A stretch of 10,360 bases of DNA from Chloroflexota bacterium (GTDB taxonomy: Bacteria; Chloroflexota; UBA4733). The number at the start of each line of letters is the position of its first letter. Within the stretch, counting starts at the first letter, position 1. Shown one piece after another: positions 6,292 to 10,360 of this stretch. Under the pieces are notes generated by a model. It ran no database searches. It saw nothing but the letters and a program-made list of their open reading frames with translations, and was not told the DNA's origin. Both the position numbers and the translations under genes were made by a program. The DNA is taken from contig JANWJO010000213.1 of the NCBI GenBank assembly GCA_025449435.1, positions 1 to 10,360 on the forward strand, read 5' to 3'.

Positions 6292-6639
6292 CTAGCCAGC
6301 GTGATGTGGCAGGATCGCGGCGAGTTCGGCGGCGGCCCGGGCGTAGCCGATGGCGGTACCGAGCGTGTGCTCTTGCTCCAAGCGGGCCGCGTCGAGCAGG
6401 GGAGCGAATTCGCCGGCCACGGCGGCAGCAAAGGTCGGGTTTGCCTGCCAGCGCGTCACCAATTCTTGCAGTTCCACCGGCAAAGAACCGCTGGCAGCGG
6501 CGGCTCGCAAGTCGTCAACGGCCTGGGCAAAGGCAGCACGGCGGGCGGCATCGCGCGCTTTGGTGACGCGGTGCCCACCACCAGGGCGCTCGACGCTCTC
6601 CCAAGTCCAGCGAGCGATGAGTTGGTCGATGCCGTCCAC
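6292..6639 (-). CDS. Small unrecognised helical protein after the ChbG-like gene
   Basis: A 115-residue protein of unknown function. It is Ala-rich and predicted by eye to be nearly all helix, with charged segments such as RVTKARDAARRAAFAQAVDDLRA (split helix, about 24-46) and a hydrophobic C-terminal helix AIGYARAAAELAAILP near 96-111. No signal peptide, Cys or known catalytic motif is seen. The GTG start is well supported: AAGGAGGT (6654-6647) lies 7 bases before it. That ribosome site overlaps the TAA stop of the ChbG-like gene, and the gap is only 13 bases, so the two are very likely co-transcribed and translated together. A helper or regulator of the deacetylase is possible but unproven. 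Confidence 0.75.
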   Translation of the reverse strand: MDGIDQLIARWTWESVERPGGGHRVTKARDAARRAAFAQAVDDLRAAAASGSLPVELQELVTRWQANPTFAAAVAGEFAPLLDAARLEQEHTLGTAIGYARAAAELAAILPHHAG

Positions 6640-6652
6640 CGTGCAAACCTCC

Positions 6653-7531
6653 TTAATGGGCGCGTTGGGCTTCGCGCAGGTGCCGCCAGCCGATCAGGGT
6701 GATGCTCTGCTTGGCGATTTCGTCTTTGATCTCGCTGTCGTGGGTGACGAGGCGGTAGGCTTCGGCGCGCGCTTCCCAGTCGTCCATCATGTCGCGAGCT
6801 TCCGGCGTGCCGGCCGCGGCGTGCAACACGAGTTCGGTAACCCCGGGATTGAGAGAGCGCAGGCTCTGGAGCAATTGGCCTTTGAGCAGCGGCACGTCGG
6901 ACAAGCCGATGCCTCGCATGTCGTCAATGTACAGGATGCCTTCCAGTTCTTCGGGTTCGGGCGCGTAGCGCAGCATGCCGCCCACCCGGCCACGAGCTTT
7001 TGGCCCGGCCATGATGCGGATGGGCAGGTTGTACTTACGCGCCAGCTCGATGTACACGCCGGTCAGCATTTCGCTGGCGTGCATTGGCCCCATATGGTTG
7101 TCGAGCTTGGTGGGCACGACGCCCCAACTGATGGCACGCTGAATCTGGGCATCGAGTTCAGCGAGCACTTCCTCCCGGCGACCGTGCTGTACCGTGCCAG
7201 CGCTGGGCCGCTGATAGAAGAAACCAGTGCCGTCGACTAGCGATGGAACGGCTTTGGCGCCCAGGACGGGCCCCCACTTGAAGGTAGGCCACTCAGCATT
7301 GAGCGTGAGGTGTACGCCAGCGTCGGCCTGGGGATGCGTGTGCAGGTAGTGGCAGGCGTCGAAGGCCCAAGGGCAGGGCACCATCAGCGAGGTGGCGGTC
7401 ATGATGCCGTGCTCCATGGCATCGATAGTGGCGATGTTAGCGGCGTGCGAGGCACCGATGTCGTCACCGTTGATAATGAGGAGCTTGGCCGTGTCGGGGT
7501 GACCGAGTTTGGCGAGGGTGCTCGCTGGCAT
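6653..7531 (-). CDS. ChbG/YdjC-like carbohydrate deacetylase
   Basis: A 292-residue protein of the YdjC/ChbG/HpnK family: metal-dependent enzymes with a deformed TIM barrel that remove acetyl groups from N-acetylated sugars, chito-oligosaccharides for E. coli ChbG. The metal and catalytic motifs are visible: INGDDIG at 20-26 (Asp23/Asp24), GVHLTLN at 72-78 (His74) and LDNHMGPMH at 143-151 (His146, His151). No signal peptide, so the substrate would have to be imported, which fits the neighbouring sugar ABC transporter and LacI regulator. The ATG at 7531 is chosen because AGAAGGAG (7548-7541) lies 9 bases before it. An upstream in-frame codon at 7585 would add 18 residues unlike the family. A -10-like TACAAT lies about 50 bases upstream. 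The true sugar substrate is unknown. Confidence 0.9.
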   Translation of the reverse strand: MPASTLAKLGHPDTAKLLIINGDDIGASHAANIATIDAMEHGIMTATSLMVPCPWAFDACHYLHTHPQADAGVHLTLNAEWPTFKWGPVLGAKAVPSLVDGTGFFYQRPSAGTVQHGRREEVLAELDAQIQRAISWGVVPTKLDNHMGPMHASEMLTGVYIELARKYNLPIRIMAGPKARGRVGGMLRYAPEPEELEGILYIDDMRGIGLSDVPLLKGQLLQSLRSLNPGVTELVLHAAAGTPEARDMMDDWEARAEAYRLVTHDSEIKDEIAKQSITLIGWRHLREAQRAH

Positions 7532-7540
7532 GGTGGTGGT

Positions 7541-7548
7541 CTCCTTCT
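7541..7548 (-). promoter_or_regulatory. Ribosome binding site that fixes the ChbG-like start
   Basis: AGAAGGAG on the minus strand, 9 bases before the ATG at 7531. It favours this start over the longer reading frame beginning at 7585, which would place the ribosome site inside the coding region. Confidence 0.75.
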
Positions 7549-7576
7549 GATGAGGGGCGCCCAGGCGTGTCGGGGC

Positions 7577-7605
7577 ATTGTACACGACCGGACCCCCTCC
7601 TTAAA
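7577..7605 (-). promoter_or_regulatory. Candidate promoter of the ChbG-like operon
   Basis: On the minus strand, TACAAT (7582-7577, five of six to TATAAT) has TTTAAG (7605-7600, weak -35) 17 bases upstream. The predicted start is near 7570, about 40 bases before the ATG. The perfect inverted repeat at 7606-7625 touches the -35, a usual place for an activator or repressor site. Confidence 0.45.
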
Positions 7606-7629
7606 GGTTCCCCAAGAGGGGAACCGAGC
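7590..7629. repeat. Intergenic repeat unit A with perfect inverted repeat
   Basis: A 40-base unit that matches unit B (7703-7741) at about 34 of 40 aligned positions. Its core 7606-7625 is a perfect inverted repeat: GGTTCCCC, loop AAGA, GGGGAACC. It lies directly upstream of the candidate ChbG-like promoter. It could be a protein-binding dyad, an RNA hairpin, or a remnant of a small dispersed repeat. Confidence 0.7.
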
Positions 7630-7662
7630 TGGCGGATGGTGGGCACTATCCTACCGGCGCAA

Positions 7663-7684
7663 CGTCCCTCCCAACGGGGGGACG
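7663..7684. repeat. Stem-loop between the two repeat units
   Basis: CGTCCCTCC (7663-7671) pairs with GGGGGGACG (7676-7684) over a four-base loop CAAC: a 9-base-pair stem with one G-U pair when read as plus-strand RNA. It shares the stem length and tetraloop style of the flanking repeat units but not their sequence. Confidence 0.5.
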
Positions 7685-7702
7685 ACAGGGGGGTCAACCA
7701 AC

Positions 7703-7741
7703 GGACCCTTCCTTAATGGTTTCCCAAGTGGGGAACTGAGC
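7703..7741. repeat. Intergenic repeat unit B with imperfect inverted repeat
   Basis: A 39-base diverged copy of unit A, 112 bases away in the same orientation. Its core 7718-7737 reads GGTTTCCC, loop AAGT, GGGGAACT. As plus-strand RNA the two changed positions still pair (G-U twice); as minus-strand RNA they become A-C mismatches. Confidence 0.7.
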
Positions 7742-7772
7742 GAACGCGCTGCTACTGGGCAACGGAGACATT

Positions 7773-7830
7773 AGCGGGTCCGTGCGGCGCTTCCGGTAGC
7801 CCGCTCCCCCTCCCGAAGGACTACAGGGGG
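7773..7830 (-). terminator. Two stem-loops at the end of the LacI gene
   Basis: The first hairpin (7830-7806 on the minus strand) has an outer stem of five C with five G, an unpaired TGTAG on one side that contains the LacI stop codon, an inner TCC/GGA stem and a TTCG tetraloop. Next comes a 6-base-pair stem, AGCGGG (7773-7778) with CCCGCT (7800-7805). Position and stability fit a transcript end for the LacI gene, but no T-run follows, so intrinsic termination is doubtful; it may rather protect or pause the RNA. Confidence 0.35.
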
Positions 7831-8834
7831 GCTGGTCCGCTGGACTGGCGGATGATTAGCTCGACGGGAAGTGTTTGCGCCACTGGCTCCGTGGGGCCGT
7901 CGAGCAGTTGCCTAATGATCAGGCTAGCGGCCGCCTGGCCGAGTTCTGCGATGGGTTGGCGGATGGTGGTGAGCGGCGGATCGGTGAGGGTGGCCACCGG
8001 TGCGTCGTCGAAGCCAACCAGCGCGACATCGTGGGGTACGTGCAAACCAACTTCACGGATTGCGCGGATGGCGCCAGCAGCCATCGCATCGTCGGCGGCG
8101 AACACGGCGGAAGGGCGGTCGGGTAGCAGCAAGAGCTGTTTCATCGCCAGGTAGCCGCTATGGCCGGAGAGATCGGCGTGAGCAACAAGGTCCGGGCGGA
8201 GGGGAATGCCGGCACGTGTCAGGGCGTGCTGGTACCCATGATATCGATCGGCGCCGTGGGTGGTGTCGAGGCGGCCGGTGATGGTAGCGATACGCTGGTG
8301 GCCCAACTGTACGAGGTGATCGACGGCCAGTTGGGCGCCCTCGAAGTTGGCCACATCTACGGAATGAAGCTGCGGGAAGCGGCTGTGGCGGCCGATCATC
8401 ACGCTGGGCGTCGCGTCGGCTTGCAATGCGGCGAGCAGCGCATCACCAGCATCGCTGGCGAGCACAATCATGCCGTCGCAGTGACTGCCACGCACCAGGC
8501 GGCGGTAGAAGGTGGTGGCGAGGTCTGGCTTGACCATGGACACCAGCAGGAAGTAGCCGCGCTCGTTGCATGCCTCGCTGAGTCCCTCGATGAGTGGGGG
8601 GAAGTACTGGCCGGAGAACACGGCTTTGGAGGTGCGCACGTTGAGCAAGCAGATCACGTTGGTGCGGCAACCAACCAGGCTGCGGGCGCCAGCGTGCGGC
8701 GAATAGCCTTGTTCCTCGATGAGGGTTTGCACCCGTGACCGCACTGCGGGGCTCACGCGGGGATGCTCGTTCACCACCCGAGACACGGTAGACCTGGACA
8801 CGCCGGCAAGCACTGCGATCTGCTCGATGGTCAT
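7821..8834 (-). CDS. LacI-family transcriptional regulator
   Basis: A 337-residue DNA-binding repressor of sugar genes. The N-terminal helix-turn-helix is MTIEQIAVLAGVSRSTVSRV (1-20), then the hinge helix near 46-55 (AGARSLVG). A periplasmic-binding-protein-like sensor domain covers about 58-331, with family landmarks FEGAQLAVDHLVQLGHQRIA (164-183), Arg197 in DRYHGY, AADDAMAAGAIRA (246-258), GFDD (274-277) and TTIRQP (289-294). Start at 8834 (AGGA 8 bases upstream); an ATG at 8843 would add three residues. The frame is open further upstream to 9020, but that extension precedes the conserved start and is not family-like. It is divergent from the sugar permease gene, whose promoter carries a LacI-type palindrome, so local repression is the likely role. 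The inducer sugar is unknown. Confidence 0.93.
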   Translation of the reverse strand: MTIEQIAVLAGVSRSTVSRVVNEHPRVSPAVRSRVQTLIEEQGYSPHAGARSLVGCRTNVICLLNVRTSKAVFSGQYFPPLIEGLSEACNERGYFLLVSMVKPDLATTFYRRLVRGSHCDGMIVLASDAGDALLAALQADATPSVMIGRHSRFPQLHSVDVANFEGAQLAVDHLVQLGHQRIATITGRLDTTHGADRYHGYQHALTRAGIPLRPDLVAHADLSGHSGYLAMKQLLLLPDRPSAVFAADDAMAAGAIRAIREVGLHVPHDVALVGFDDAPVATLTDPPLTTIRQPIAELGQAAASLIIRQLLDGPTEPVAQTLPVELIIRQSSGPAPL

Positions 8835-9077
8835 AGGCGACATCCTGGCGGTTCCAACTTCCGTGTTACGGTCTGACAATGAGGTGCGACGCAGGACATC
8901 GACGGAGCGTTGCCACCAGGCAGGTGCGTCGCTTGCTTGCTCATGTTCGTCAGTTTTGACGCTAGTAAGACTCGCGGCTACTCTCGCGCACATAGTACGG
9001 GATAGGTAGCTTGCTCCCAAATGCCACGAAAGCGTATGGGGAAGCGCCTCATGTGATGCCTACTCCGTCCATCTGAA

Positions 9078-9106
9078 TTGACGTGCATGACAGTGGGTGC
9101 TAGCCT
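9078..9106 (+). promoter_or_regulatory. Promoter of the sugar ABC transporter operon
   Basis: TTGACG (9078-9083, five of six) and TAGCCT (9101-9106, first, second and last bases conserved) are spaced by 17 bases. The predicted start, near 9113, falls inside the LacI-type palindrome, giving a leader of about 63 bases before the ATG. Confidence 0.6.
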
Positions 9107-9107
9107 A

Positions 9108-9121
9108 TGGGAACGCTCCCA
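9108..9121. promoter_or_regulatory. LacI-type operator
   Basis: TGGGAACGCTCCCA is a palindrome with central CG and one asymmetric pair. It differs by one base from the TGGGAGCGCTCCCA box known for CebR-type LacI regulators. It lies just after the -10 and over the predicted start of the transporter promoter, where a bound repressor would block transcription. The adjacent LacI gene is the obvious partner (inference). Confidence 0.75.
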
Positions 9122-9175
9122 CAGGGCGTATGCCACGCTGAACGGGTGCCCGCGCTGCACATGTAGGAGCGACGA

Positions 9176-10147
9176 ATGGCAGTGACTCCGAAGGTACAAG
9201 CGCGCGTTTCGACACTCGGTATACCGGCTAGAAGTGCGCAAAGTGGCCCCACACTTTGGGAACGTGTGGTCCGCGAGCGCTGGATGTACCTGTTCATTGC
9301 TCCCGGCGCCCTGTACTTCCTCATCTTTCAGTACATCCCGCTGCTGGGCAATGTGATTGCCTTTCAGGACTTTTCGCCGTTTTTAGGCATCACTCGCAGC
9401 CCGTTTGTGGGGCTGGCGCACTTTCGCGAGTTGTTTACTGACCCGGACTTCAAGAGGGCCTTGGTGAACACGTTGATCATCGAGTCGTTACAACTCATCT
9501 TTGCGTTCCCGGCGCCGTTGATCCTGGCCCTCATGCTCAACAGCATCCTCATTGAACCTATTAAACGCGGTATGCAAAGCGTGGTGTATCTACCGCACTT
9601 CCTGTCGTGGGTGGTGGTGATCGCCCTGTGGCAGCAAGTGTTCGGCGGGGCAGGGTTTATCGACCAATTGCTGCGTAACCACGGTATGGCCACCATCAAC
9701 ATCATGTCCAATCCACCGTTCTTCAAGCCGCTCGTCGTGTTGCAGAGCATCTGGAAAGAGACCGGCTGGGGCACCATCATTTTTCTGGCGGCGTTGACCA
9801 AGGTGGACCTCGATCAGTACGAGGCGGCCGTCATGGATGGGGCCAATGGCTGGCGGCGCATGTGGCACGTCACGCTGCCGGGCATCCGCTCCATTATCGT
9901 GCTGCTGTTGATTCTGCGCCTGGGCGCAGCGCTGTCGCTAGGTTTCGAGCAGTACTACCTGCAACAGGGTGCGGTGGGCGCGAACGCTGCCGAGGTGCTG
10001 GATACCTTTGTGTATTTTCGGGGCATCCAGGACGGCGACTGGAGCTTCGCCACCGCGGGGGGGTTGGTGCGCGGCCTGGTGGGCGTGGCGCTGGTCGTCA
10101 CGTCCAACTGGGCGGCCAAACGTTTTGGTGAAGAGGGCATTTATTAG
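9176..10147 (+). CDS. Sugar ABC transporter permease, LplB type
   Basis: A 323-residue inner-membrane subunit of a carbohydrate importer of the binding-protein-dependent MalF-like class, most like LplB-type polysaccharide or oligosaccharide permeases. A soluble N-terminus of about 35 residues precedes the first helix (about 36-63, YLFIAPGALYFLIFQYIPLL). About five more helices follow. The EAA loop that docks the ATPase is intact: EAAVMDGANGWRRMWHVTLP at 216-235. The C-terminus NWAAKRFGEEGIY is typical. AGGAG (9165-9169) 6 bases before the ATG sets the start. It is the first gene after a LacI-type operator and is followed 24-33 bases later by the second permease. No substrate-binding protein or ATPase is in view; they may lie further right or elsewhere. 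Confidence 0.93.
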   Translation: MAVTPKVQARVSTLGIPARSAQSGPTLWERVVRERWMYLFIAPGALYFLIFQYIPLLGNVIAFQDFSPFLGITRSPFVGLAHFRELFTDPDFKRALVNTLIIESLQLIFAFPAPLILALMLNSILIEPIKRGMQSVVYLPHFLSWVVVIALWQQVFGGAGFIDQLLRNHGMATINIMSNPPFFKPLVVLQSIWKETGWGTIIFLAALTKVDLDQYEAAVMDGANGWRRMWHVTLPGIRSIIVLLLILRLGAALSLGFEQYYLQQGAVGANAAEVLDTFVYFRGIQDGDWSFATAGGLVRGLVGVALVVTSNWAAKRFGEEGIY

Positions 10148-10171
10148 CCTGCTGGAAGCAGGGAAACGGGA

Positions 10172-10360
10172 GTGACGAGCGTGCAAGCCAGCGCAGCTTC
10201 TTCGCTGGGCGGTGCGGCAAGGCCGGCGCGTCCGCCGCGACGGGTTCGTCGCGGTTCCAGCCAGCGGCCAGTGTGGATGGAAGCGCCGCATCCCCTGCTG
10301 GTGGTGGCCAAGGTTGCCGTGTTGCTCGTGGTCATGGTGGTGGTGCTGTTCCCATTCGTG
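10172..10360 (+). CDS. Second sugar ABC permease, N-terminal part only
   Basis: An open frame of 63 codons that runs off the window end and was too short to be conspicuous. After an Ala/Arg-rich lead it reads RPVWMEAPHPLLVVAKVAVL (about 34-53) and LFPFV, the cytoplasmic lead and first membrane helix typical of the LplC/YtcP-type (MalG-like) partner of LplB permeases. The start may be the GTG at 10172 or, with GGGAG (10168-10172) 8 bases upstream, the in-frame GTG at 10181. It is the same strand and operon as the permease before it. Confidence 0.75.
   Translation, partial: MTSVQASAASSLGGAARPARPPRRVRRGSSQRPVWMEAPHPLLVVAKVAVLLVVMVVVLFPFV

Larger units (their letters stand above)
8835..9175. other. 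Divergent intergenic region between LacI and permease genes
   Basis: 341 bases with no gene I can support. It holds the permease promoter and the LacI-type operator at its right end. In its left part an 8-base inverted repeat, GCGACGCA (8886-8893) and TGCGTCGC (8925-8932), encloses a smaller TGCC/GGCA stem (8911-8922). A TTGTCA box on the minus strand (8879-8874) could serve the LacI gene, but no matching -10 was found. Confidence 0.5.

Noticed and set aside
6350..7240. Long plus-strand open frame opposite the ChbG-like and small genes
   Set aside because: Antisense to a gene with intact catalytic motifs; its translation shows no domain.
7532..7585. Longer start of the ChbG-like protein
   Set aside because: It would place the ribosome site inside the gene and overlaps the candidate promoter start.
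8160..8738. Plus-strand open frame opposite the LacI gene
   Set aside because: Mirror of a well-supported gene, without its own ribosome site or domain.
8835..9020. N-terminal extension of the LacI protein
   Set aside because: The conserved helix-turn-helix begins at the Met at 8834; the extra residues have no family counterpart.

Overview
The window looks like a chromosomal piece of a free-living, moderately GC-rich bacterium that lives on carbohydrates. The gene families (a U32-like TIM-barrel protein beside an SDR dehydrogenase, an LplB-type sugar permease, a LacI regulator, a ChbG/YdjC deacetylase, and an ECF sigma factor with an ABC-2 exporter) would fit a member of the Chloroflexota. 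That assignment is inference only: there is no rRNA or other phylogenetic marker here. No tRNA, rRNA, CRISPR array, transposase or phage gene was seen.

Layout, left to right. (1) Plus strand, 17-1972: a U32-peptidase-like protein followed 177 bases later by an NAD(P)-dependent SDR oxidoreductase. (2) Minus strand, 5324 to 1960: a four-gene cassette of ECF sigma factor, an unrecognised six-helix membrane protein overlapping it by ATGA, an ABC-2 type permease and an ABC ATPase. This order resembles the Bacillus subtilis sigY-yxlCDEFG operon. The ATPase and SDR genes converge and overlap by 13 bases. (3) Plus strand, 5523-6227: a metallo-beta-lactamase-fold hydrolase of the AHL-lactonase-like group. 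Its leader can form two mutually exclusive hairpins, and its first part has clearly lower GC than its neighbours. (4) Minus strand, 8834 to 6292: a LacI-family regulator, a structured 289-base intergenic region holding a diverged 40-base repeat and several stem-loops, a ChbG/YdjC-like deacetylase, and a small unknown helical protein translated right after it. (5) Plus strand from 9176: the first permease of a sugar ABC importer and the start of the second permease, cut by the window end. They sit behind a promoter whose start region is covered by a near-perfect LacI/CebR-type palindrome.

How it may work together: the right half is best read as a LacI-controlled oligosaccharide uptake locus, with deacetylation of acetylated sugars by the ChbG-like enzyme. 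The left pair (U32-like and SDR) may belong to the same kind of sugar or sugar-acid metabolism, but no shared operator was seen. The middle cassette is probably a self-regulated envelope-stress or export module in which the membrane protein may act as the anti-sigma factor. The least explained parts are that membrane protein, the small protein after ChbG, the repeat and hairpin region at 7590-7831, and the leader at 5459-5519.
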